Positions 1-8,581 of a stretch of DNA of 32,347 nt are shown in pieces. Every line of letters begins with the position of its first letter. Positions within the stretch are counted from its first letter, which is position 1. Origin of the DNA: Acidobacteriota bacterium (GTDB lineage Bacteria; Acidobacteriota; Vicinamibacteria; Vicinamibacterales; UBA2999); assembly GCA_021731095.1 (NCBI GenBank), contig JAKFYA010000030.1, positions 1 through 32,347 on the forward strand, in the 5' to 3' direction. The translations under genes were made by a program, and so were the position numbers. Under the pieces are notes generated by a model. The model saw only the letters and a list, made by a program, of their open reading frames with translations, was not told the origin of the DNA and searched no databases.

Positions 1-875
1 GGCTGGTGGGCGAGTCTGGCTCCGGCAAGAGCGTCACCGCGCTCAGCATCCTAAGGCTGATTCCCGATCCGCCGGGGCGCATCGTCGGCGGTTCCATCAC
101 GTTCCGTGGACAGGACCTGCTGGCGCTGCCGCTTGACGAGGTTCGGAGCATTCGCGGCCGGGAGATCAGCATGGTCTTCCAGGAGCCGATGACCTCGCTC
201 AATCCCGTGTTCACGATCGGGATGCAGTTGACCGAGGTCATCCTGGCCCACGAGGCCGTCAGCCGGGACGAGGCAGAGCAGCGGGCCGTGGCGATGTTGA
301 CGGAGGTCGGTATTCCGGACGCAGCCTCGCGCATGACGCAGTATCCCCATCATTTGTCTGGCGGCATGCGGCAGCGGGTCGTGATTGCCATGGCTCTCCT
401 CCTGAATCCGTCGCTGGTCATTGCGGACGAGCCGACCACGGCCCTCGACGTGACGATTCAGGCCCAGATTCTGGATCTGATGCTGGCGCTCAAGTCGCGA
501 CGCGTCGGCGCTGCCATCCTGCTCATCACGCACAACATGGCGGTCGTAGCCGAGACCTGCGACCGGGTGGCCGTCATGTATGGTGGCAAGATTCAGGAGG
601 TCGCTCCGGTCGACGCGCTGTTCGCCAACCCCCTCCATCCATACACGCGTGGCCTCCTGGCCTCCATTCCGCGCATCAGCGGCCCGAAGGCCAGGCGACT
701 GACAGTCATCCCCGGGTCCATCCCCGACATTCACAGCCTGCCGGCCGGGTGCAAATTCGAGACGCGGTGCATCGACCGCTTCGGGCCGTGCGCGGCCACC
801 GAGCCGCCGCTGGTGGAAGTGCAGCCGGATCACTTCGTCCGATGCCATCTGCATGCGGAGGTGGCTCGTGGCTGA
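1..875 (+). CDS. Dipeptide/oligopeptide ABC transporter ATP-binding protein (DppD/OppD-like), 5' end outside window
   Basis: Reading frame is open at the left edge ([10 protein letters not shown] Walker A); Q-loop [12 protein letters not shown]; signature LSGGMRQRV; Walker [14 protein letters not shown]-terminal GCKFETRC oligopeptide-transporter motif. Confidence 0.93.
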   Translation, partial: LVGESGSGKSVTALSILRLIPDPPGRIVGGSITFRGQDLLALPLDEVRSIRGREISMVFQEPMTSLNPVFTIGMQLTEVILAHEAVSRDEAEQRAVAMLTEVGIPDAASRMTQYPHHLSGGMRQRVVIAMALLLNPSLVIADEPTTALDVTIQAQILDLMLALKSRRVGAAILLITHNMAVVAETCDRVAVMYGGKIQEVAPVDALFANPLHPYTRGLLASIPRISGPKARRLTVIPGSIPDIHSLPAGCKFETRCIDRFGPCAATEPPLVEVQPDHFVRCHLHAEVARG

Positions 876-1887
876 GGCCCTGGCCGCGCAGGCACCCATC
901 CTGCTCGAGGTAAACCACCTCACGGTGCGCTTTCCCGTGTTCGGGGGCGTGTTCCTGCGCCGGACGGGTGAGGTGCGTGCCGTCGAAGACGTGTCCTTCT
1001 CCTTGCGTCAGGGAGAGACGCTGGGCCTGGTGGGCGAGAGTGGCTGCGGCAAGAGCACGGTCGGCCGCGCCATCATCAACCTGCTGCGAGCGATGAGTTA
1101 CAAGGTCGAGGTCACGGGCGAGGTCCGGTATCACCATCCCTCGGGCGTTGTCGACCTGGCGCATCTCAGCCAGGACGAGATGCGGCCCTACCGGTCCGAC
1201 ATCCAGATGGTGTTCCAGGACCCCTATTCGTCTCTCAATCCCCGGAAGACGGTCGAACAGATCGTGGGCGAGCCGCTCCGGATTCACGGAACGGGCGACA
1301 GGCGTGAGCGCGAAGACCGGGTTCGCTGGCTGCTGGAGAAGGTGGGGTTGTCCCCGGACCACGCGCAACGGTATCCCCACGAGTTCTCAGGAGGGCAACG
1401 GCAGCGCATCGGCATTGCCCGGGCGCTGGCCACCAATCCGAAGATCGTGATTGCCGACGAGCCGGTGAGCGCGCTGGATGTCTCGATCCAGGCGCAGGTG
1501 GTGAACCTCATGCAGGACCTGCAGGAGGAGTTCGGCCTGTCCTACATCTTCATCGCCCACGATCTGTCAGTGGTGCGTCACATCTCCGACCGCATTGGCG
1601 TGATGTATCTGGGCAGTCTGGTGGAACTGGGTGACGGTGACGACATCTACAGCCGCCCTGTCCATCCCTATTCCAAGGCGCTGCTGGCGGCGGCGCCACG
1701 CCCGGATCCGTCACGCGAGGGGCGAGCACCCCACCGCCTGCCCGGCGATGTCCCCTCTCCCATGAACCGGCCATCCGGGTGCGCCTTCCGTACCCGATGC
1801 CCGATTGCCAGGCCCGCGTGCGCGACAGCGGTGCCTCCGCTCGAGATGCGGGCGGGACGCCTGGTCGCGTGCCCCTACGGGGACTGA
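853..1887 (+). CDS. Dipeptide/oligopeptide ABC transporter ATP-binding protein (DppF/OppF-like)
   Basis: [12 protein letters not shown] Walker [42 protein letters not shown]-terminal [15 protein letters not shown]. Overlaps upstream ATPase; an alternative GTG start lies at 868. Confidence 0.93.
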   Translation: MRRWLVAEALAAQAPILLEVNHLTVRFPVFGGVFLRRTGEVRAVEDVSFSLRQGETLGLVGESGCGKSTVGRAIINLLRAMSYKVEVTGEVRYHHPSGVVDLAHLSQDEMRPYRSDIQMVFQDPYSSLNPRKTVEQIVGEPLRIHGTGDRREREDRVRWLLEKVGLSPDHAQRYPHEFSGGQRQRIGIARALATNPKIVIADEPVSALDVSIQAQVVNLMQDLQEEFGLSYIFIAHDLSVVRHISDRIGVMYLGSLVELGDGDDIYSRPVHPYSKALLAAAPRPDPSREGRAPHRLPGDVPSPMNRPSGCAFRTRCPIARPACATAVPPLEMRAGRLVACPYGD

Positions 1888-2063
1888 CGACTTTCTCGCC
1901 GCGACTGGTGATTTCAGGCCCTCACAGTGGGCGGGGAGCGGCCGGAGCCCTAATCTGACCAGATACGCGGCAGTGTCCTCTGGCCTGGATGCTGCAGCAG
2001 TATCCAGCGGCGACCCATCCAGACCGAGTCCCGGTTCGTGCGCGGCCGCCCGTCGAGGACGTC

Positions 2064-2438
2064 ATGAAACCCCAAGTTGGCATCTGGATCGATCACACAC
2101 GTGCGGTGGTGGTGAACCTGGCGAATGGTCACCCGACGACGGAGACCATCGAGTCCGGCGTGCCTGGACACCCTCATTTCGGAGGGCAGCAGGACGGTGG
2201 AGGCGAGCAGAAGTACGAAGCCCGCCACCGGCAGGGCCTGGCCCGGTTCTACGATGCGGTGCTGGCGCAGGTCCCGACCCCTGCGCACCTCTTCATCATG
2301 GGCCCCGGCGAAGCCCGTACCGAACTCCGGGCGAGAGTTCCGGAGGCCGACGGTGTCGTGGCGCTGGAAGCGGCGGACGCGCTGACCGAGCCGGCACTGG
2401 TGGCCCGGGTCAAGGCGCACTTCGCGCACATACACTGA
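2064..2438 (+). CDS. Small eRF1-like (baeRF-type) conserved hypothetical protein
   Basis: Start MKPQVGIWIDHTRAVVVNL; 'RFYDAVLAQVPTPAHLFIMGPGEARTELRARV' resembles the bacterial eRF1-like family; ATG at 2064 preferred over the ORF start at 1989. Confidence 0.6.
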   Translation: MKPQVGIWIDHTRAVVVNLANGHPTTETIESGVPGHPHFGGQQDGGGEQKYEARHRQGLARFYDAVLAQVPTPAHLFIMGPGEARTELRARVPEADGVVALEAADALTEPALVARVKAHFAHIH

Positions 2439-2640
2439 GAGCCTGTCGCGGTGCCGCATGCGGCATGCCCCCATAGGGAGATGGCGGCATGCCGTGTGCT
2501 GTACTAGCGGCCAGGCACCTGAAATTGGCCAGTGTTCAGGTCCCTGTCGACACTTCTGTCGGATACTGGCCAGGCCTGATACCAGGTTGTTACTCGCCCA
2601 CATCACAATCAGGACGAGAACCGAGGAAGCAGAGGGCGCC

Positions 2641-2883
2641 ATGGCGAAGAAAGCAGCAACGACATCCACCACCCCAGCCAGGTCCGTGAAGACCTCGAAG
2701 CCTGCCGGCACGCCACGACCGAGGACCAGGAAGGCCGCCGTGGCAGCTCCGGTGTACGAACCTGATGTGGTTGACCAGATCCGGGTGCGTGCGTATTACC
2801 GCTCCCTGGCCCGTCCAGGCCACGAAGCCGACCCGATGGCCGACTGGCTCGAGGCCGAGTCGGAGGTGAAGCAGCGCCAGTGA
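2641..2883 (+). CDS. DUF2934 domain-containing protein
   Basis: Basic Ala/Lys/Thr-rich N-terminus followed by IRVRAYYRSLARPGHEADPMADWLEAESEV, the DUF2934-type pattern; ATG at 2641 in frame of ORF 2458..2883. Confidence 0.75.
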   Translation: MAKKAATTSTTPARSVKTSKPAGTPRPRTRKAAVAAPVYEPDVVDQIRVRAYYRSLARPGHEADPMADWLEAESEVKQRQ

Positions 2884-2896
2884 GCTGAAGCGGAGG

Positions 2897-3481
2897 TCAT
2901 GGCTTCGGCGGTAGCTGGTGGGCGGAGTGGGCTTCTTCCATGCCGCGCCGGAGAAAGCCATTCACCACCTCCGCGTGCGCGTGGAGCAGTCGCACCGTGT
3001 AGGGATCCTTCGAGGTTTCCACGACCCGGATGCCGTCCTTGAGCTGCGTCACTCGGACCACGATCCTGTCAGCGTTCCGGAAGAGTTCGGCGAACAGCGG
3101 GTCCCAGTCATGAATCGGTCGGACCTCTTCCACGCGTCTGACCATGGCCGCGACATGGGTCTTGATGGCTCGGGCCACAGCCTTGTCATCTGAACGGGTC
3201 GTGGTATCGATGCCGTCGGGACGATTCCGGACCACCCTGACGACCTTGGCGCGGTCCGCCATGAGGGCATGAATCGTGGCCATATCCGAGCGGTGGTCAT
3301 CCTGGTGGGCTGGCCGGGCTACACCGTCGCCGCCACCCTGTGAGTCTGGCGCGGCGGGGGCGGAGTGGTCATGGCGTGGACAGCCAGTGCATTCCTGGGC
3401 CCAGCCGGGGATGGCTGACATCGCCAGCGTGGCAAGTCCGAAGAGCGTGAGCGGAAGGATGCGGTGCGAGGTGCGCGTCAT
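2897..3481 (-). CDS. Secreted conserved hypothetical protein
   Basis: ATG at 3481 preceded by GGAG; signal peptide MTRTSHRILPLTLFGLATLAMSAIPGWAQ; 'DWDPLFAELFRNADRIVVRVTQLKDGIRVVETSKDPYTVRLLHAHAEVVNGFLRRG'. Confidence 0.65.
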   Translation of the reverse strand: MTRTSHRILPLTLFGLATLAMSAIPGWAQECTGCPRHDHSAPAAPDSQGGGDGVARPAHQDDHRSDMATIHALMADRAKVVRVVRNRPDGIDTTTRSDDKAVARAIKTHVAAMVRRVEEVRPIHDWDPLFAELFRNADRIVVRVTQLKDGIRVVETSKDPYTVRLLHAHAEVVNGFLRRGMEEAHSAHQLPPKP

Positions 3482-3583
3482 GGTGACTCCACTGGGGGTG
3501 GCGGCCGGATTGGCCCCCTGCCCGTGAGGATGCAGGGAGTCCGGAAAGGGTGACAGCAGGATAGGCGACGAAAAGTGGTGTGA

Positions 3584-3612
3584 TTGCGGGGTCGTGACGA
3601 CTCCGATAGAGT
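3584..3612 (+). promoter_or_regulatory. Candidate sigma70-like promoter for eboA arm
   Basis: TTGCGG (3584-3589), 17-bp spacer, TAGAGT (3607-3612), 20 nt before the eboA ATG. Confidence 0.35.
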
Positions 3613-3632
3613 GAGCTGACGCTTTCTGGACC

Positions 3633-4313
3633 ATGGTCGCCGTGCCCACGCCTCTTCCCACGCTGCTGAAGACCTTGCTCCTGTCGCGCACGGGTGATGC
3701 CCTGACGCGGTGGCTGGATGGCGGCCTGATGGCCACGCCACAGGATCTGCAGCCCCTCCAATCGGCCTATACCTCGGCACCGCGGGTGCTCGGCCGTGGT
3801 GTCCTGACTCTGACGTCAGACGAAGGGCGCGCGCTGGCGGCCAGTGCACCAGACCTGGAGGTGCGGGGGTGGAGCCTGTTCGATGCCGCGCGGGTGATGC
3901 TGCTGTTGCACCTGGCCGAACTCTGGCTGGCTGAAGACTTCATCCGTGCCGCGACATCCTGTTACGCGTTGGGCGATGCCCGCGAGCAGCAGAGCTGGCT
4001 CAGGGGCCTGCCCCTGCTGCCATATCCCGATCAGTTCCTGGCGACGGCTCTGGATGCCTGCCGGACGAACATCACCCCGGTGTTCGAGGCCATTGCCTGC
4101 GAGAACGCCTATCCCGTGCGCCATTTTCCGGCGCTCCACTTCAACCAGCTGGTGCTCCGGTCCCTGTTTCTCGGTGTCGCCCTTGAGCGCATCGTGGGAC
4201 GGGACTCACGCCTGAATCCGACGCTGACCCAGATGGTGCAGGACTTCGCGGCCGAGCGCCGTGCTGCCGGACGGCCTGTGCCGGCCGACCTGCCCCTCGC
4301 GCTTCACGCCTGA
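3633..4313 (+). CDS. eboA: EboA family metabolite traffic protein
   Basis: EboA-like text: 'EQQSWLRGLPLLPYPDQFLATALDACRTNITPVFEAIACENAYPVRHFPALHFNQLVLRSLFLGVALERIVGRDSRLNPTLTQMVQDFAAERRAAGRPVP'; ebo neighbours. Confidence 0.9.
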   Translation: MVAVPTPLPTLLKTLLLSRTGDALTRWLDGGLMATPQDLQPLQSAYTSAPRVLGRGVLTLTSDEGRALAASAPDLEVRGWSLFDAARVMLLLHLAELWLAEDFIRAATSCYALGDAREQQSWLRGLPLLPYPDQFLATALDACRTNITPVFEAIACENAYPVRHFPALHFNQLVLRSLFLGVALERIVGRDSRLNPTLTQMVQDFAAERRAAGRPVPADLPLALHA

Positions 4314-4334
4314 ACGCCTACGCAAGGTTCCGCC

Positions 4335-5216
4335 ATGAAGATCTTCGACCCGCATATCCACATGACGTCCCGCACGACGGACGACTATCAGGCGATGGCC
4401 GCAGCGGGCATCGCTGCCATCATTGAACCGGCCTTCTGGCTGGGACAGCCACGCACCAACGTGGGCAGCTTCATCGACTACTTCAACAGCCTGATCGGAT
4501 TCGAACGCTTCCGGGCCTCGCAGTTCGGCATCCAGCACTTCTGCACCATCGGGCTGAATCCGCGCGAGGCGAACAACCCGGCGCTGGCCGACGACGTTCT
4601 GGCTCTGATGCCGCGGTATCTCGAGAAGGATGGTGTGGTCGCCATCGGCGAGATCGGATTTGACGACCAGACCGATGCCGAAGAGTCGGTGCTGCTGCGA
4701 CAGCTGGAGATGGCCAGGCAGTTCGATCTGCCGGTGCTGATTCACACGCCCCATCGCGACAAGAAGCAGGGAACCGCGCGGACCATCGAGCTGGTGCGGC
4801 GTTCGGGTCTCCCGGAGGGACGGGTCCTCATCGACCACAACAACGAAGAAACCCTGCCGGTGGTGCTGGCATCGGGGTGCTGGGCCGGTCACTCGATCTA
4901 TCCGCACACGAAGATGGACGAAGGCCGGATGGCGGACCTGGTGAAGAAGTACGGCGCCGACCGCATCGTGATCAACAGTGCCGCCGACTGGGGGATCAGC
5001 GATCCGCTCAAGGTTCCGAAAACCGTCGTCGCCATGCGTGACGCCGGCATCGATGAAGCGACCATCTCGCGCATCGTGTGGGATAACCCGGTCGCCTTCT
5101 TTGGTCAGACAGGCCGGCTTGAGTTGGCAGCGCCAGCAACCGAGCCGATCGACCTGTCGCGCAAGCACGAGGGCAACACGCTGCTGCGTGGCGAGACGAC
5201 GCTCGGCACGCGCTGA
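4335..5216 (+). CDS. eboB: TatD-like amidohydrolase, EboB
   Basis: FDPHIHMTSRTTDDYQAMAAAGI, GEIGFDDQ, VLIHTPHRDKKQG, IDHNNEET, NSAADWG: TatD-like metal-dependent hydrolase; position next to eboA. Confidence 0.9.
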   Translation: MKIFDPHIHMTSRTTDDYQAMAAAGIAAIIEPAFWLGQPRTNVGSFIDYFNSLIGFERFRASQFGIQHFCTIGLNPREANNPALADDVLALMPRYLEKDGVVAIGEIGFDDQTDAEESVLLRQLEMARQFDLPVLIHTPHRDKKQGTARTIELVRRSGLPEGRVLIDHNNEETLPVVLASGCWAGHSIYPHTKMDEGRMADLVKKYGADRIVINSAADWGISDPLKVPKTVVAMRDAGIDEATISRIVWDNPVAFFGQTGRLELAAPATEPIDLSRKHEGNTLLRGETTLGTR

Positions 5217-5227
5217 CCGCACGCGCC

Positions 5228-6622
5228 ATGCACCCGACAGCTGTCCTCGATGTGGTGGGCCTGACGCCCGCCCTCATGGGCGAAGACACCCCGCACCTGA
5301 ACGCGCTGCTCGCAACAGGCTCCAGCGCGACCATCGACACCATCACCCCGGCAGTCACCTGCTCGGTCCAGGCGACCTTTCTCACGGGGACGCTGCCCTC
5401 CGAACACGGCATCGTCGGCAACGGCTGGTACTTCCGCGACGAAGCCAAGGTGATGTTGTGGCAACAGCCGAACAGTCTGGTGCAGGCCGAAAAGGTCTGG
5501 GAGACGGCGCGGCGACGCGACCCGTCGATCACCTGCGCCAAGATGTGCTGGTGGTACAACATGTACAGCTCGGTCGACTGGTCGGTGACGCCACGTCCGG
5601 TCTACCGCGCAGACGGCGGGAAGATTTTCGACATCTACACGGCACCGCCTGAGCTGCGGTCCCGTCTGACCAGTGCGCTGGGCCGTCCGTTCCCGTTCTT
5701 CAACTTCTGGGGACCGCAGTCGAACATCGAATCCAGCCGCTGGATCGCCGAGGCCTCCGCGCTGGTCGACGAGTGGCACCATCCATCGCTGCTGCTCGTG
5801 TACCTCCCGCACCTCGACTACAACCTCCAGCGACTCGGCCCGGACGACCCGGCCATCCGTGCGGATGTGCGTGCGATCGATGCGGTCTGCGGCACGCTGA
5901 TCGCCACGCTGCGCGCGCGTGGGCGGCGCATCATCGTGCTGTCTGAGTACGGCATCGTGCCGGTCCATCGCCCGGTGCACCTCAACCGGCGGCTCCGGGA
6001 ACTGGGGCTGCTGGCCGTGCGTGACGAACTGGGCACGGATGCTTTTGATGCAGGCGCGAGTGACGCCTTCGCGGTGGCGGACCATCAGGTGGCGCATGTG
6101 CACGTCCGGAATCCTGCGCGGATCCCCGAGGTCAAGGCTCTCGTCGAGGCGATGCCGGGTGTCGAGCGCGTGTATGCGGGAGAGGACCGGGCCGCGCTGG
6201 GCCTGGACCACGCTCGCGCGGGCGAACTGGTCGCGGTCTCGATGCCTGACAGCTGGTTCACGTATTACTACTGGCTCGATGACCGTCGAGCGCCAGACTA
6301 TGCCCGAACCGTGGACATTCACCGCAAGCCGGGGTACGACCCGGTCGAGCTGTTCATCGACCCGGCCATTCCGTTCCCGACCCTGAAGGCGGGGCTGACG
6401 CTGGCGAAGAAGCTCCTCGGATTCAGGTATCTGATGGACGTGATTTCGCTGGACGCCACCCTGGTCAAGGGCTCGCACGGTCGCATCACGGACCGGCCTG
6501 AGGATGGACCGGTCTTCATCTCGTCAGAGCCTGGCGCCGTGCAGGGCTCGATTCCTGCGACGGCAGTGCGGGATCAGATGCTGGCGCACCTGTTTGACGA
6601 GGCGCCTGGCGTCGAACGCTGA
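5228..6622 (+). CDS. eboF: Alkaline phosphatase/nucleotide pyrophosphatase superfamily protein, EboF-type
   Basis: DVVGLTPALMGEDTPHLNALLATGSSATIDTITPAVTCSVQATFLTGTLPSEHGIVGNGW; VYLPHLDYNLQRLG; SEYGIV; type I phosphodiesterase fold in ebo context. Confidence 0.88.
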   Translation: MHPTAVLDVVGLTPALMGEDTPHLNALLATGSSATIDTITPAVTCSVQATFLTGTLPSEHGIVGNGWYFRDEAKVMLWQQPNSLVQAEKVWETARRRDPSITCAKMCWWYNMYSSVDWSVTPRPVYRADGGKIFDIYTAPPELRSRLTSALGRPFPFFNFWGPQSNIESSRWIAEASALVDEWHHPSLLLVYLPHLDYNLQRLGPDDPAIRADVRAIDAVCGTLIATLRARGRRIIVLSEYGIVPVHRPVHLNRRLRELGLLAVRDELGTDAFDAGASDAFAVADHQVAHVHVRNPARIPEVKALVEAMPGVERVYAGEDRAALGLDHARAGELVAVSMPDSWFTYYYWLDDRRAPDYARTVDIHRKPGYDPVELFIDPAIPFPTLKAGLTLAKKLLGFRYLMDVISLDATLVKGSHGRITDRPEDGPVFISSEPGAVQGSIPATAVRDQMLAHLFDEAPGVER

Positions 6623-6640
6623 CGCCGGTTGTGGGCTCGG

Positions 6641-7381
6641 CTAGGTGCCGGACACGAGACGCTGGAGCACGAGCGTCAGCGGAAAGCCGGCGGCCGCCAC
6701 CAGCGCCAGACCGGGGCCGCCCCCGCAACTCAGGATCACCGCGGCATCGACCAGGGAGATGCCGGCGAGCAGGACAGGCACCGCCGCGCCTCCGGCGGGT
6801 CCGAGCCGCTTGGCCACGACCGTCAGCCCGGCGACGTACCCCATCAGGACCAGACCGGCCACCAGCACGGCCGCAGGCACGTGTCCACGCGCGACAGCGG
6901 CGGCCACGGCGTACACCAGTCCCCGGCACAGCCCCATCACAAGAGGTCCATAGGGATTGCCCTTGTGGTGCAGATCGTAGAACACGATGGCCGCCGCGAG
7001 GGCGCCCAGGCAGCTCAGGGCCAGGGAGCCGGGCTGTCGCGAGGCTGCTGTGGCCATGCCAGCCACCATCAGTCCAGCGCCGATGGCAAGGACCTCGGCC
7101 CGGCGGACGTCTCCGCGTGGCAGGGGACGGTCCGTGCGATGGGCCCGGTCGAAGCCCTCATCTGCCAGGTCATTCAGAAACATGCCGGCGACGTACATGA
7201 GAGACACGCCCACGGCCAGGCGGGCGAACGTCTGCGATCCCAGCACGTGGGCAAACTCTGCCGCCCTCGGCGCGACGCCCGCTGCTGCCAGACCGGCGAG
7301 CACGTTGGTCCAGACCGTCGGCAGGTTCGAGAGGCGCGAGAGTGTGAGGTAGGCGCGCCAGCGGGAGCGTCTGTCTGTCAT
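6641..7381 (-). CDS. eboC: UbiA-family prenyltransferase, EboC
   Basis: UbiA Asp motif MFLNDLADEGFDRAHRTDRPLPRG; hydrophobic multi-TM profile; overlaps eboE stop. Confidence 0.9.
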   Translation of the reverse strand: MTDRRSRWRAYLTLSRLSNLPTVWTNVLAGLAAAGVAPRAAEFAHVLGSQTFARLAVGVSLMYVAGMFLNDLADEGFDRAHRTDRPLPRGDVRRAEVLAIGAGLMVAGMATAASRQPGSLALSCLGALAAAIVFYDLHHKGNPYGPLVMGLCRGLVYAVAAAVARGHVPAAVLVAGLVLMGYVAGLTVVAKRLGPAGGAAVPVLLAGISLVDAAVILSCGGGPGLALVAAAGFPLTLVLQRLVSGT

Positions 7382-8580
7382 GCCTCCAGGCGTTCCCTGG
7401 CCCAGTTCAGCTCACGGGCAATGGCGCTGCAGACGTCCATCGACCGGTACTCCTCAGGCAGCACGTCCCACGTATAGGTCTCCACCTCGAAGCACTCACA
7501 GGCGCCAGACTGGCGAACCAGGGAGAGCAGGGTGGAGAGATAGGCCTGGGTCGTGTCGAAGTGGCGCATCCGGTCGAGGAAAATCGGGACGTGGAAATGC
7601 ACCCGCCAGTCGCGCCGGTCCGTTGAAAGGTCTTCGATGGCCTGGCCAAGGGCCTCAGGGAGATCCACGTAGTGGGTGAGGGCGCCGTTGCGCCGCTCGA
7701 CGACCTGGTGGAGGTAGGTGTCCTCGGCAAACGGGGCCAGGGCGTCCACTAGTTGTGCCGGCGTCCGCTGGTCCAGTTGCAGCGCCGAGCTGATCTGCAC
7801 TTTCCGGATGGGGATGCCCGCTGTGGCAGCCACCAGCAGGGCGTCGGCTGGGTCCTCGAACTCGACGGCCATGTGGCAGGCATCCAGGCACAGGCCGAGA
7901 TGCCGCCGCACCACGTCGATATCCATGGGGACGCGGGCCTCGGCGGCGATATAGGTGATGAGGCTCCGGTCGAGGAGGTACTTCGACATGAACGCCACCG
8001 CTTCCGCCACCGTTTCGAGGAAACAGGCTGGCTCCGGTTCGATGGCCAGGGACACGGTGACGCCGGTGCGATCACGCAGCGGGACCAGGTGGGCAATGTG
8101 GCGCAGCATGCCCTTGGCAATGTCGAGCCGGTCCTCGTCCGAGGTCACGTCCGATCGGAAGGCGCCTGGAACGGTGCTGATGCACCCGGACAGGCAGCGT
8201 GTGCCAGCGAGAATGCCAGCCAGGATGTTGCCGAGCTGATTCGAGTAGGTCACACGGGCCGGATCGCGCCAGTCCGGGCGGTAGACCTGTTCCTTGACGC
8301 GCTGACCGTGAAACGCGCCGTAGGGAAAGCCGTTGAGCGTGGGGATGTAGTAATCCCCCATGGCGAGGAAGCCGCGAAGGGCGGCCATGTTGCCTGGCCT
8401 GTCGAGTTCGGCTGCGGCCTCGGCCGACAGGCGTAGCCCGATGGCCATCGGACCCGTACACCCGACCTTCGCCCGAACGATCGGCAGCGCGTGGGCCAGC
8501 GCGGACTGCACCTCGGGCCAGGTCTCACCTGGATGAATGTTGGAGCAGTAGGTGAGGTGACGGATGCTCCCGACGCGCAT
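7378..8580 (-). CDS. eboE: TIM-barrel sugar isomerase/epimerase-like protein, EboE
   Basis: ATG at 8580 (MRVGSIRHLTYCSNIHPGETWPEV) instead of the longer ORF start; NGFPYGAFHGQRVKEQVYRPDW, LAIEPEPACFLE, CLDACHMAVEFEDP; 1 bp downstream of eboD. Confidence 0.88.
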   Translation of the reverse strand: MRVGSIRHLTYCSNIHPGETWPEVQSALAHALPIVRAKVGCTGPMAIGLRLSAEAAAELDRPGNMAALRGFLAMGDYYIPTLNGFPYGAFHGQRVKEQVYRPDWRDPARVTYSNQLGNILAGILAGTRCLSGCISTVPGAFRSDVTSDEDRLDIAKGMLRHIAHLVPLRDRTGVTVSLAIEPEPACFLETVAEAVAFMSKYLLDRSLITYIAAEARVPMDIDVVRRHLGLCLDACHMAVEFEDPADALLVAATAGIPIRKVQISSALQLDQRTPAQLVDALAPFAEDTYLHQVVERRNGALTHYVDLPEALGQAIEDLSTDRRDWRVHFHVPIFLDRMRHFDTTQAYLSTLLSLVRQSGACECFEVETYTWDVLPEEYRSMDVCSAIARELNWARERLEA

Positions 8581-8581
8581 G

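Noticed and set aside
4206-5222. 338-aa minus-strand ORF antisense to eboB
   Set aside because: Antisense GC artefact; eboB has clear TatD motifs
5105-6478. 457-aa minus-strand ORF antisense to eboF
   Set aside because: Arg/His-rich composition without recognisable motifs; arises from high GC opposite a well-supported gene
6623-6640. Terminator between convergent eboF and eboC
   Set aside because: Only 18 bp and no inverted repeat with a U-tract could be seen
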